64,000 bases of DNA from the NCBI RefSeq assembly GCF_016724845.1, contig NZ_CP068082.1, forward strand, positions 2,046,001-2,110,000, in the 5' to 3' direction. A program made the translations under genes and the position numbers. The DNA is from Sphingobacterium spiritivorum (lineage in GTDB: Bacteria > Bacteroidota > Bacteroidia > Sphingobacteriales > Sphingobacteriaceae). The stretch's first letter is position 1; the number at the start of each line of letters is the position of its first letter. Positions 54,432 to 63,309 of this stretch are shown in pieces. The notes beneath the pieces were generated by a model that was not told the DNA's origin, searched no databases, and saw only the letters and a program-made list of their open reading frames with translations.

Positions 54432-56017
54432 TACAGTATGCTAAACTTAAAATCAAGAGGATTAAAATGCTTGTAAAGCTCACGGAAAAGTTCATCTCCA
54501 TATTTGACATACAGCAGAGCAAAGTTTTCGGTGCGTTCCTGTAAACCTCCTCCCGGAAACAACTTCTCTTTAACGCGTTCAATCTGCGTCAACGCTTCAT
54601 TATGATTGCGCTTATCTGCTTTCAGCAGCTTTTTCTCCAGATTCTTTATTGCCTTTTTTAGTCTGGCCTTGACCGCATCCGTACTTGGCCCTAAGCTTGG
54701 ATCGATTTTATGTGTCCGGAGTTTTATTTTACCGAAAATCGCATTTAGCTCCATCCATTCATCATTAAGATTTAGCCGGTGGGTCGTGTGCCTGCGCACA
54801 TAGTCATTCTTAAGCGTATTTGCAGGCTTAAATATGCTTTTGAATGTGAGATCCAGACGAAAGATTTTACCGGCAATAGTATCATCCGTGATCATTGCTG
54901 AATTACGGGGTACCAAAATCGGAAAATCAACAGCATACTGATCAAAATTTGCTTTTAGCTGAAGCCAGTATACCATTTCCGCTCCCCCGCCAATATAAGC
55001 CAGGTTAGGAAGAATTATTTCCTCATACATAGGCCGCATGATCACATTCGGGCTAAAGCGCTCCGGATAGTTATCAATCTCTTTTTCTAATTCTTCCCTG
55101 CTGAAATAGACATCCTGATGCAGAACTTCATAACGGCCGTCATCCAGCTTAACAATTCGCTCTCTGTACGTATCTGTTAAATAGAAAAAGTTGATCTCCC
55201 GGGCATGCACCTGAGTAGAAAAACCTTTCTCTTCCAGTTCTTCAGACGTTTTCTGAATAGCTTTATAGCTTTTTTCCTGAAGAATATCTTCTTTGATAAC
55301 CGGAGCAAATACCTTTTTCAATTCTCTGCGATCAGCATCCAGAATAAGCAGGCCATATTCTTTAAAAAGGCTGTGTACAAACGTCCGGGTTGCGTCTGCC
55401 AGATTATTATGTTCGATATACGCTTTATCTACTTTATCATTTAGTTTACAGGAATTGTCTGAAAGACCCAATATCGCTTTATACTGTTTGACCGCTTCTT
55501 CTATACTTTCGGTAGTCATACGTCCGGTGGCAGATACCGCCGGAGTATCCCAACTTATTTTTTTACCAAAGACACGTGTATGATTTATCTCCTCAAAATC
55601 GTGATCTTCTGTCGCCATCCAGTATACAGGCACAAAGTTTTTATCCGGATGCGCCTTTTTCAGATCGTCCGCTAACCGGATAGCCGTAATAATCTTAAAA
55701 ATAAAATAAAGAGGTCCTGTGAAAATATTAAGCTGATGCCCGGTGGTTACGGTGTAGGTATTTTCGTCAAGTAAGGCCGTGATATTGGCTTCTACGGCAG
55801 GAGCATCAGCAAGCAGTCCTGTATATTGATCCCGCAGCTGATCGACCAGCAAAGGCCTGTGTGTGAAAGTCTTTTTGTGTTCAATTTGCTTTGCAAAACC
55901 ATCCAGATCAGGTCGGTTTCCATAAAATGGCTGGAGCTCCGGATGGTTTTCCAGATAAGCGATTAAGGTCTTGGAAAAACTGTTGGTATCACGGTAATCT
56001 ATATAAGTTGCTTTCAT
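54428..56017 (-). CDS. bshC: Bacillithiol biosynthesis cysteine-adding enzyme
   Basis: It joins cysteine to GlcN-malate in the last step of bacillithiol synthesis. The 529-residue length and features such as VTTGHQLNIFTGPLYFIFKI and PVYWMATEDHDFEEINHT (about 90-150) are typical. The nucleotide-binding-like core is followed by a long coiled coil (about 400-480). No other bsh gene is visible. Bacillithiol is known in Bacteroidota as well as Firmicutes. Confidence 0.93.
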   Translation of the reverse strand: MKATYIDYRDTNSFSKTLIAYLENHPELQPFYGNRPDLDGFAKQIEHKKTFTHRPLLVDQLRDQYTGLLADAPAVEANITALLDENTYTVTTGHQLNIFTGPLYFIFKIITAIRLADDLKKAHPDKNFVPVYWMATEDHDFEEINHTRVFGKKISWDTPAVSATGRMTTESIEEAVKQYKAILGLSDNSCKLNDKVDKAYIEHNNLADATRTFVHSLFKEYGLLILDADRRELKKVFAPVIKEDILQEKSYKAIQKTSEELEEKGFSTQVHAREINFFYLTDTYRERIVKLDDGRYEVLHQDVYFSREELEKEIDNYPERFSPNVIMRPMYEEIILPNLAYIGGGAEMVYWLQLKANFDQYAVDFPILVPRNSAMITDDTIAGKIFRLDLTFKSIFKPANTLKNDYVRRHTTHRLNLNDEWMELNAIFGKIKLRTHKIDPSLGPSTDAVKARLKKAIKNLEKKLLKADKRNHNEALTQIERVKEKLFPGGGLQERTENFALLYVKYGDELFRELYKHFNPLDFKFSILY

Positions 56018-56119
56018 TCCTGCTTATTAAATTTTGAGTGCATTAGAAAAAAATACACTTGTCCCATAGGGAACCTAACAAAAATAAAAATTTAGCGGGA
56101 ATGAAAGGCCCTTCTTCTA

Positions 56120-57454
56120 TTATTTGACAATAGTACCATAAAGATCGAAGTCTTCAGCACGGTCAATTTTTACCTGAACAAAATCTCCTATGCGGGCGTA
56201 GGCATCTTTTGCAGAGATCAACACCTCATTATCAACCTCAGGAGAGTCATATTCTGTACGTCCGATAAAATAATCACCATCCACTTTATCAACCAGCACT
56301 TTATAGATTTTGCCGATTTTCTCCTGATTAATATCGTATGAAATTCCTTGCTGAACCTCCATGATCTGTTCTACACGGGATTCCTTTACTTCTTCCGGTA
56401 TATCATCCGTCAACGAATAAGCATGGGTTTTCTCTTCATGCGAGTAGGTAAAACAACCGAGGCGGTCAAAACGGGAATCTTCCACCCATTCCAACATCTC
56501 CTGAAAGTCCTGTTCAGTCTCACCCGGATATCCGCAGATCAATGTTGTACGAAGAGCAATATCAGGCACTTTATCCCGGATCTGATTCACCAGATCAATT
56601 TGTTTTTGTTTCGTTGTCCCTCTCCGCATAGATTTCAGCATATTATCTGAAATGTGCTGAAGAGGCATATCTAAGTAATTACAGATATTCGATCGCTCTG
56701 CCATCGCATCCAGTATATCCATTGGAAATCCGGAAGGATAAGCATATTGAAGACGAATCCATTCTATACCGTCTACGTCAGAAAGATTACGCAAAAGGTC
56801 AGAAAGATTACGCTTACCATAAATATCCAGACCATAATAAGTCAGATCCTGCGCAATAAGAATTAATTCCTTTGTACCATTAGAGGCAAGGAATTTCGCT
56901 TCTTTTACCAGATCTTCCATGGATTTGGAAACATGTTTTCCGCGCATCAACGGGATAGCACAGAACGAACATGGTCTGTTACAGCCTTCTGCAATTTTAA
57001 AATATGAAAAGTGTGAAGGTGTAGACAGCATGCGCTCACCCAGTAATTCATGGCGGTAATCTGCTCCTATACTAGATAATAACTCCGGCAAATCATTTGT
57101 CCCGAAGTAAGCATCTACACTGGAAATTTCAGCTTGCAACTCAGGTTTATACCGTTCAGACAGACAGCCTGTAACGATTACTTTATTGATTTTACCCTGC
57201 TCTTTGAGCTCGCTGTATTGAAGAATGGTATCAATGGATTCCTGTTTGGCATTATCGATAAAACCACAGGTATTGATCACTACAATATCATTATTTTGAA
57301 TATTAGAGGCTTCATGTACCACCTCCATTTGATTCCCTTTTAACTGGCCCATCAGCACTTCACTGTCATGAATGTTTTTGGAACATCCCAACGTGATCAC
57401 ATTAACACGGGGTTTCTGCTTAATTTCAGCAGGTCTTACAGATTTTGTTTTCAT
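56120..57454 (-). CDS. rimO: Ribosomal protein S12 methylthiotransferase
   Basis: A radical-SAM enzyme that adds a methylthio group to Asp88 of ribosomal protein S12. The 444-residue protein starts MKTKSVRPAEIKQKPRVNVI, and has TLGCSKNIHDSEVLMG, the radical-SAM cluster CNRPCSFC (CxxxCxxC) and a C-terminal TRAM domain. The ATG at 57454 is 1 bp after the ftsY stop, so the two genes are coupled. Confidence 0.95.
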   Translation of the reverse strand: MKTKSVRPAEIKQKPRVNVITLGCSKNIHDSEVLMGQLKGNQMEVVHEASNIQNNDIVVINTCGFIDNAKQESIDTILQYSELKEQGKINKVIVTGCLSERYKPELQAEISSVDAYFGTNDLPELLSSIGADYRHELLGERMLSTPSHFSYFKIAEGCNRPCSFCAIPLMRGKHVSKSMEDLVKEAKFLASNGTKELILIAQDLTYYGLDIYGKRNLSDLLRNLSDVDGIEWIRLQYAYPSGFPMDILDAMAERSNICNYLDMPLQHISDNMLKSMRRGTTKQKQIDLVNQIRDKVPDIALRTTLICGYPGETEQDFQEMLEWVEDSRFDRLGCFTYSHEEKTHAYSLTDDIPEEVKESRVEQIMEVQQGISYDINQEKIGKIYKVLVDKVDGDYFIGRTEYDSPEVDNEVLISAKDAYARIGDFVQVKIDRAEDFDLYGTIVK

Positions 57455-57455
57455 A

Positions 57456-58430
57456 TTACCTTGCAGATTCTTTGAATAAAGAATCAACAAATTCTTTTTT
57501 ATTGAACAATTGTAAATCGTCTATCTTCTCTCCTACTCCTATGTACTTGACCGGGATCTTAAACTGATCTGAAATACCGATCACGACACCTCCTTTTGCT
57601 GTTCCGTCCAATTTTGTCAAAGCCAGCGCATTGACATCTGTGGCCTGAGTAAATTGCGTACACTGCTCGATCGCATTTTGTCCCGTAGAAGCATCCAACA
57701 CTAATAGTATCTCATGTGGTGCTCCCGGAATAACTTTTTGCATGACATTCTTGATCTTTCCCAACTCATTCATCAATCCCACTTTATTATGCAGGCGACC
57801 TGCGGTATCAATAATGGCCACATCATCTCCGTTGGAAACAGCAGACTTGATTGTATCGAAAGCAACAGATGCCGGATCAGAACCCATAGCCTGTGCCACA
57901 ACACGTACACCGACACGTTCTCCCCATAATTTTAGCTGATCCACTGCTGCCGCTCTAAACGTATCGGCAGCACCTAATACCACCTTATTACCGGCAGCTT
58001 TCAATTGGTGAGCAAGTTTACCTATCGTCGTTGTCTTACCAACGCCGTTGACACCTACGACCATGATCACATAGGGCTTATGATTTCCGTATTCAAAGTT
58101 TTCGAAGTCAGAGCTGTTATTCTCTGCAAGCAAAGCCTGTATTTCGTCTTTCAGCAGATTGTTAAGCTCAGAAGTATTGATGTATTTGTCTTTTGCAACG
58201 CGAGCCTGAATACGATCTATGATTTTCAGTGTAGTCGTCACGCCAACATCCGAAGTAACCAGTATTTCTTCCAGCTCATCAAGCACGTCATCATCCACAG
58301 TAGATTTACCGACCACTGCTTTTGTAATTTTAGACAAAAACCCTTCTTTAGTTTTTTCTAAGCCCTTATCTAGCGCTTCCTGTGCTTCTGGCGTTTCTTG
58401 CTTCTTTTTGAAAAAATCGAATAATCCCAT
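57456..58430 (-). CDS. ftsY: Signal recognition particle receptor
   Basis: FtsY binds Ffh with GTP to deliver membrane proteins to the translocon. The 324-residue protein has a short acidic-basic N-domain (MGLFDFFKKKQETPEAQEAL), and G motifs GVNGVGKTTTIGKLA, DTAGRLHN and TKLDGTAKGG. The usual long A-domain of proteobacteria is absent, as in many Bacteroidota. It is coupled to rimO. Confidence 0.96.
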   Translation of the reverse strand: MGLFDFFKKKQETPEAQEALDKGLEKTKEGFLSKITKAVVGKSTVDDDVLDELEEILVTSDVGVTTTLKIIDRIQARVAKDKYINTSELNNLLKDEIQALLAENNSSDFENFEYGNHKPYVIMVVGVNGVGKTTTIGKLAHQLKAAGNKVVLGAADTFRAAAVDQLKLWGERVGVRVVAQAMGSDPASVAFDTIKSAVSNGDDVAIIDTAGRLHNKVGLMNELGKIKNVMQKVIPGAPHEILLVLDASTGQNAIEQCTQFTQATDVNALALTKLDGTAKGGVVIGISDQFKIPVKYIGVGEKIDDLQLFNKKEFVDSLFKESAR

Positions 58431-58539
58431 AGATGTCCTGAGCGAAACCGTGTAATGTAAAATGATTCTGTCGCATAGGTTTTATCCCTTTGCAGAACAG
58501 ATATACGCATCAAATATACGCAAATTTAGATGTAACGAA

Positions 58540-58574
58540 AAAAGCCCTTTCGGTAATATACCAAAACGGCTTTT
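58540..58574 (-). terminator. Terminator after the L28-L33-DUF4295 operon
   Basis: AAAAGCC and GGCTTTT with inner TTT/AAA pairing, about 50 bp after the DUF4295 stop on the minus strand, ending in T-rich sequence. Confidence 0.65.
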
Positions 58575-58625
58575 GAGAATTTTTTAAAGAAAAACTTTAA
58601 AAAAGGAATATCTTACTGTTTCGTC

Positions 58626-58787
58626 TTATTTAGTAGCTGCAGCTAAAGCATCTTTCACTTTATCATTGTGAATCATGCTTGATTTGAAAGTATAAGCTCC
58701 AGTTTTTGCAGAACGAGTAGTAATAATAACCTTTGTAAATTCTTTACCGCCACCTTTTTGTAACGATGCAACTGCTTTCTTTGCCAT
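58626..58787 (-). CDS. DUF4295 protein
   Basis: A 53-residue basic protein, MAKKAVASLQKGGGKEFTKV, ending in KDALAAATK. It belongs to DUF4295, which is nearly universal in Bacteroidota and always near L33 and L28. Its function is unknown; the position suggests a ribosome-associated role. Confidence 0.92.
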   Translation of the reverse strand: MAKKAVASLQKGGGKEFTKVIITTRSAKTGAYTFKSSMIHNDKVKDALAAATK

Positions 58788-58837
58788 GGTTTTATATTTT
58801 TTAACTCAATATCCCAAAAGGGATCTTGTGATAATGA

Positions 58838-59020
58838 TTATTTAATTTCTTTGTGAACAGTAACTTTTCTCAACACCGGATTGAATTTTTTCAATTCAAG
58901 ACGCTCAGTTGTGTTCTTTTTGTTTTTTGTGGTGATATAGCGAGACATTCCCGGAAGACCACTTTCTTTGTGCTCAGTACACTCTAAGATTACTTGTACT
59001 CTATTTCCTTTTTTAGCCAT
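58838..59020 (-). CDS. rpmG: Ribosomal protein L33
   Basis: A 60-residue large-subunit protein with the pattern [15 protein letters not shown] and a Lys-rich tail. Two of the four zinc Cys are absent, so it is the C- form. It lies between L28 (76 bp upstream) and DUF4295 in the usual order. Confidence 0.95.
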   Translation of the reverse strand: MAKKGNRVQVILECTEHKESGLPGMSRYITTKNKKNTTERLELKKFNPVLRKVTVHKEIK

Positions 59021-59096
59021 TGTTTTACTTTATTTTATATCCGCCTTAACGGGGATTGAATTTCAGAATATTTAATGCAACAGGCGACTGACCTAA

Positions 59097-59330
59097 TTAG
59101 ATAGATCCTTTTTTAATAAACGTATTAATAGCAGCAGTGATACCGTTCTTATTAATCGTCTTAATCGCCGAAGTTGAAACTTTTAACGTAATCCAACGAT
59201 TTTCTTCTGGAATGAAGAAACGCTTCGTTTGTAAGTTTGGATAAAATTTACGTTTGGTTTTTGCGTTCGAATTCGATACGCGGTAACCATTTAATGCCGT
59301 CTTGCCTGTTAAATCACAAATTCTTGACAT
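59097..59330 (-). CDS. rpmB: Ribosomal protein L28
   Basis: A 77-residue protein, MSRICDLTGKTALNGYRVSN, then KTKRKFYPNLQTKRF, the diagnostic part of bacterial L28. It is the first gene of the leftward operon with rpmG and DUF4295. Confidence 0.96.
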   Translation of the reverse strand: MSRICDLTGKTALNGYRVSNSNAKTKRKFYPNLQTKRFFIPEENRWITLKVSTSAIKTINKNGITAAINTFIKKGSI

Positions 59331-59537
59331 GATATCTGATTTTTATTGTTGTCTGTATATTACTAATATGTCTTTTCGCAAAGAGTTTGCAAATATCTAT
59401 ATTTCTTTTTGCAAATACAAGACTTGGAAGGGAAATATTTAAAATATTTATGATGCAGGACAGTTCAGTGCGCAAAAATAACTTTTTATTTTAATCTAAC
59501 TTTGTATCTTTAATCAAATAGTTTTCAACAATTCACA

Positions 59538-59765
59538 ATGAACAAATATTTACGAAGAGGGCTTATACTATCTGTATCAGGCATACTGATTATATATGGG
59601 GGATACTGGATGATGAGTCAGGAGATTGATCTCTATAAGATTATCATGATCCTGGGGGTTCTTATTTTCAGTTGGGGATTTGTAACAATTATCTACAGTC
59701 TGATCCGTAAGATAGAAAGAAAGAGCATTATGGAGTCCAGACATGAAGAGCAGCACAAAGATTAA
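59538..59765 (+). CDS. Small membrane protein
   Basis: 75 residues with two hydrophobic helices (LILSVSGILIIYGGYWMM and IIMILGVLIFSWGFVTIIY) and a charged tail. TAACTTTG (59497-59504) upstream is a good -7 box. It lies before recO on the same strand. No family assigned. Confidence 0.6.
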   Translation: MNKYLRRGLILSVSGILIIYGGYWMMSQEIDLYKIIMILGVLIFSWGFVTIIYSLIRKIERKSIMESRHEEQHKD

Positions 59766-59822
59766 TCAGTCAGATATTACTGCTGTCAAATCACTATTTT
59801 TGCCTGCCTCAATCCGAACAGC

Positions 59823-60545
59823 ATGCTGCATAAAACAAAAGGTATAGCCCTCAAACTGACAAACTATTCTGAAAGTAGTGTGGTTGTACAGGTCTATACT
59901 GAAAGTTTCGGACTACAGTCCTATTTGGTCAACGGGGCGAAAAAACCAAAAGCAAAGATAAAGGCAAACCTCTTTCAGCCACTTCATCTGCTGGAACTGA
60001 TCGTATATCACAAGGATAACAACAATCTGCAACGCATCTCTGAAGCACACCAGACTCCTCCTTTACTGGATCTGCCCTACAATATTGTAAAGAGCTCTAT
60101 CGCTATCTTTCTTAATGAGGTCCTGTACAAGTCATTAAAGCAACAGCAGCATGACGGTTTTCTGTTTAATTTTATTTTTCAGTCAATACGCTATCTGGAT
60201 GAAACGGACCATAGTCTGGCAAACTTTCACCTTACTTTTCTTATAAAACTGAGCATGTTTTTGGGGTTTCTCCCAAATGTGGGAACAAAAGTTCTGCCCT
60301 ATTTTGACCTGAGAGAAGGAAACTTCAGCAGCTCTTTGCCGGCTCACAGCGATGTACTGCAGCCTCCGCACACTGAAATATTTCATCAGCTTATCGGGTC
60401 GACCTATGCATCCGCAGCTCTTCTCAAAATCAATAAAGAAGAGCGTGCCTTATTACTTTCCAAGATGCTGGACTTTTATAATATACATGTTGCGAATTTT
60501 GGAGAAATAAATTCAGTGTATATTCTTGAAGAAATATTCCGATAA
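59823..60545 (+). CDS. recO: DNA repair protein RecO
   Basis: RecO helps RecA load on single-stranded DNA in the RecFOR pathway. The 240-residue protein has the N-terminal OB fold (KGIALKLTNYSESSVVVQVY, the next strand ending in LVNGAKKPKAK) and the helical C-domain. No zinc Cys cluster is present. Confidence 0.9.
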   Translation: MLHKTKGIALKLTNYSESSVVVQVYTESFGLQSYLVNGAKKPKAKIKANLFQPLHLLELIVYHKDNNNLQRISEAHQTPPLLDLPYNIVKSSIAIFLNEVLYKSLKQQQHDGFLFNFIFQSIRYLDETDHSLANFHLTFLIKLSMFLGFLPNVGTKVLPYFDLREGNFSSSLPAHSDVLQPPHTEIFHQLIGSTYASAALLKINKEERALLLSKMLDFYNIHVANFGEINSVYILEEIFR

Positions 60546-60546
60546 A

Positions 60547-60582
60547 AAAAGAGCCGTTTTCGATATCGAAAACGGCTCTTTT
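60547..60582. terminator. Bidirectional terminator
   Basis: A 36-bp perfect palindrome with 18-bp arms (from AAAAGAGCCG to CGGCTCTTTT) between recO and the convergent cold-shock gene. Confidence 0.92.
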
Positions 60583-60610
60583 CACAATAAATATATCTTG
60601 AATCTATTAA

Positions 60611-60802
60611 TTAGATAACTTTTACATTTACCGCGTTAAGACCTTTACGGCCTTGTTCTACTTCGTAAGAAACATTGTCGTTTTCACGAATTTTGTCAAT
60701 TAATCCAGTAACGTGAACAAAGATTTCTCCTTCACCAGAATTAGGAATGATGAAACCGAAACCTTTGGCTTCATTAAAGAATTTTACTACTCCTTCTTGC
60801 AT
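60611..60802 (-). CDS. Cold-shock protein
   Basis: A 63-residue CspA-family RNA chaperone. RNP1-like KGFGFI and RNP2-like IFVHVT are present. It is monocistronic. Confidence 0.95.
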   Translation of the reverse strand: MQEGVVKFFNEAKGFGFIIPNSGEGEIFVHVTGLIDKIRENDNVSYEVEQGRKGLNAVNVKVI

Positions 60803-60953
60803 TTTGTATAATATTTAATTCCCTAAAGATATTTATAATTATTTAAAATCGGCAAAAAACATTAAACTAAATTCTCTTTTTTACGTCTATATTTTACTTA
60901 TAGCCTGAAAAATGGTCAAGTTTTTGACAGGTCTAAGGCATAAAACAACAGAT

Positions 60954-61676
60954 ATGAAGAAAATAATATTAGGTATTTTAATTCTAGGAATTATGGGAAC
61001 CACGTACGCACAACAGCAAGTTACAGACAATATACGCAAGGTGTCAACAAAAGGAAAGGCTGAAAAAGAAGTCACTCCGGACATTATTTATCTTTCTGTA
61101 TCTTTAAGAGAGTACTACCTGGATGGAAATACCAAAAAGAAAGTAACCATCGAAACACTTGAAAAACAATTGTTTGATGCTGCTATGGCCAATGGTATCA
61201 AAAAAGAAGATTTCACCATTCAGAATATTTGGAGCTATAACAACAACGACGCTAAGAAAAAGAAAAACTCAGAATTACTGCAGTCCCGTCAGTATCGTCT
61301 TAAAGTAACTGATCTTTCCAAACTAAACAGTCTGTTTGATGATGTAGATGCAAAAGGTCTTCAAAACACATCAATCAATGAATACGACTATTCAGGAAAG
61401 AAAGAACTGGAGAAACAATTAAAAACAGAAGCTGTTAATGATGCAAAAAGCAATGCAACTATCTTAGCTGCTGCTGCTGGTGACAAAGTTGGTAAGGTAT
61501 TAATCATCAATGATAATACAAGTTTCAATTTTGCAAATTATGCGCCTAGTGTACGTGCTATGTCATTCAAATCTGCGGATGCAATGGGCGGAGCACCTGA
61601 ACAGGAAAGTCTCGACATCGATATCAAACCTATCAAAATATATATGGAGATAGATGCGATTTTTGAATTATTATAA
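60954..61676 (+). CDS. SIMPL-domain (DUF541) protein
   Basis: A 240-residue secreted protein with a signal peptide (MKKIILGILILGIMGTTYAQ). The DUF541/SIMPL domain covers the rest (VSTKGKAEKEVTPDIIYLSV, then the DVDAKGLQNTSINEYDYSG segment). The role of these proteins is unclear; some are periplasmic. I start at the ATG at 60954, which restores the signal peptide. It precedes DUF4112 by 3 bp. Confidence 0.82.
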   Translation: MKKIILGILILGIMGTTYAQQQVTDNIRKVSTKGKAEKEVTPDIIYLSVSLREYYLDGNTKKKVTIETLEKQLFDAAMANGIKKEDFTIQNIWSYNNNDAKKKKNSELLQSRQYRLKVTDLSKLNSLFDDVDAKGLQNTSINEYDYSGKKELEKQLKTEAVNDAKSNATILAAAAGDKVGKVLIINDNTSFNFANYAPSVRAMSFKSADAMGGAPEQESLDIDIKPIKIYMEIDAIFELL

Positions 61677-61679
61677 TCC

Positions 61680-62165
61680 ATGCCAAAATTTCTATTGCCC
61701 GAAGAAAAGGAACTCCGCTTAAAGCAGGATTTTGCCTGGGTAGAAAGAGTATCCTGGATACTGGACAACAAATTTAAGATTGGAGGAGTCCGGTTTGGCC
61801 TGGACCCTCTTCTTAATCTGATCCCGTTTGCAGGCAATCTGGTTACCTTTTCGACATCACTGATGCTGGTCATGGTGATGTGGAGAAACGGGGTAAGCTC
61901 TAAAGCTGTCGTCAAGATGCTGATCAATATTATGATCGATGCCATACTGGGTGCCATTCCGTTTTTAGGAAATATCTTTGACTTTTTTAAGAAGTCCAAT
62001 CAGCGCAATGTGGAGATCTTACGGGAACATTATTACGAAGGAAAGCACCAGGGTTCAGGTGTTTGGTTAGTTGCCGCAGTACTGGGTATACTCCTGCTGA
62101 TCTGCGGAATTATGATTTTCATCCTTTGGAAACTTACCGAATGGATCTATCAACTTATCTTTTAA
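61680..62165 (+). CDS. DUF4112 membrane protein
   Basis: The 161-residue protein has the DUF4112 repeat: DFAWVERVSWILDNKFKIGG, FGLDPLLNLIPFAGNLV, and DAILGAIPFLGNIFDFFKKS. The duplicated GxxPfxG hairpins suggest a membrane-associated protein. A C-terminal helix (VAAVLGILLLICGIMIFILW) is transmembrane. Function unknown. Confidence 0.82.
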   Translation: MPKFLLPEEKELRLKQDFAWVERVSWILDNKFKIGGVRFGLDPLLNLIPFAGNLVTFSTSLMLVMVMWRNGVSSKAVVKMLINIMIDAILGAIPFLGNIFDFFKKSNQRNVEILREHYYEGKHQGSGVWLVAAVLGILLLICGIMIFILWKLTEWIYQLIF

Positions 62166-62183
62166 AAAAGATCTTTCTTTAAG

Positions 62184-62213
62184 AATAGCGTTAAGCGAAA
62201 GTTTAACGCTATT
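62184..62213 (+). terminator. Terminator after DUF4112
   Basis: AATAGCGTTAA pairs with TTAACGCTATT around an 8-nt loop, followed by a T-rich run. Confidence 0.85.
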
Positions 62214-62233
62214 TTTGTTTATAAAGCGATAGC

Positions 62234-62605
62234 ATGAAAAATAAAAGCAGATATATAGCACTTGTGCTGATCATTCTGATGATCACCGCGTTCTTAACAA
62301 ATCCTCCGCGCGAAAAACACGAAGAGATTATACGCGACAAAGCAAAGCAGATCTTAAAAGAGCAGTTAAGCTACAAGCATCAGGATGCATTTGATTTCGG
62401 AATGCAATTATTTGGAGACCAGATGATCAATCAGTTTATGAAAGGAAGTGTACAGATAGACAATTACTTTTTATTCTCTACAACTAAGGTTCGCTGGGAA
62501 AATAAACAAACCGTAATCGGTATTGGTGCTTTCGGCAAAGTATGGCTAAGCAGTAAGATAGACGAGAAAATAGCAGATATCATCAAAGTTCTTAAAAAAA
62601 TATAA
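62234..62605 (+). CDS. Small membrane-anchored protein (DUF4359-like)
   Basis: A 123-residue protein with one N-terminal hydrophobic segment (YIALVLIILMITAFLTN) followed by PPREKHEEIIRDKAKQ. The C-terminal part (DNYFLFSTTKVRW, VIGIGAFGKVWL) resembles DUF4359. Function unknown. Ends 9 bp before truC. Confidence 0.6.
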   Translation: MKNKSRYIALVLIILMITAFLTNPPREKHEEIIRDKAKQILKEQLSYKHQDAFDFGMQLFGDQMINQFMKGSVQIDNYFLFSTTKVRWENKQTVIGIGAFGKVWLSSKIDEKIADIIKVLKKI

Positions 62606-62614
62606 CCAAAGATA

Positions 62615-63307
62615 ATGCTGGATATCCTACATCAAGATCAGGAGATCGTCGCTATCAATAAACCACATGGTCTGCTGGTACATCGTTCACCTATAGCAAG
62701 GGATGCTTCTGAATTTGCACTACAGCTCCTGCGTGATCAGCTTCAGCAACGCGTATATCCTGCCCACCGGCTAGACCGCAAAACAGGAGGAATACTGTTA
62801 TTCTCGCTTACAAAAGAAATGGACAAGTCATTGCAGCAACTGTTTCAGGATCGAAAAATGAATAAGTCTTATCTGGCAGTGGTAAGAGGATATACAGAAG
62901 ATGAAGGTCGGATAGATTATCCGTTGAAAAAAGAGAACGGAGAAGAGCAGGAGGCTTTAACGCATTATAAAACATTGTCCCGGTCTGAAATTGATCTTCC
63001 TACAGGCAATTTCACAACTTCCAGATATTCTCTTGTAGAAGCCAATCCGGAAACGGGTCGTATGCACCAGCTGCGAAAGCATTTTGCCCATATCTTCCAT
63101 CCTATACTGGGCGACAGGCCGCATGGCTGCAACAAGCAAAACAAATTGTGGAAAGAACGTTTCGAAATGGATACAATGATGCTTCATGCATCTCAGCTAT
63201 CTTTTGAACATCCCACAACAGGAAATATAATACTTATAAAAGCCCCCTTACAACCGGAGTTTGAAAGGGTATTATCTATTTTAAAATTAGAGTCACCAAA
63301 TCTGTAG
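62615..63307 (+). CDS. truC: tRNA pseudouridine synthase, TruC type
   Basis: Makes pseudouridine in tRNA (position 65 in the E. coli enzyme). The 230-residue protein has the RluA-family catalytic Asp in PAHRLDRKTGG (about residues 48-58), plus KSYLAVVRGY and the YSLVEANPETGRMHQLRKH block. The S4 domain of RluA is absent, as in TruC. The last three bases before the next ATG are its TAG. Confidence 0.85.
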   Translation: MLDILHQDQEIVAINKPHGLLVHRSPIARDASEFALQLLRDQLQQRVYPAHRLDRKTGGILLFSLTKEMDKSLQQLFQDRKMNKSYLAVVRGYTEDEGRIDYPLKKENGEEQEALTHYKTLSRSEIDLPTGNFTTSRYSLVEANPETGRMHQLRKHFAHIFHPILGDRPHGCNKQNKLWKERFEMDTMMLHASQLSFEHPTTGNIILIKAPLQPEFERVLSILKLESPNL

Positions 63308-63309
63308 TC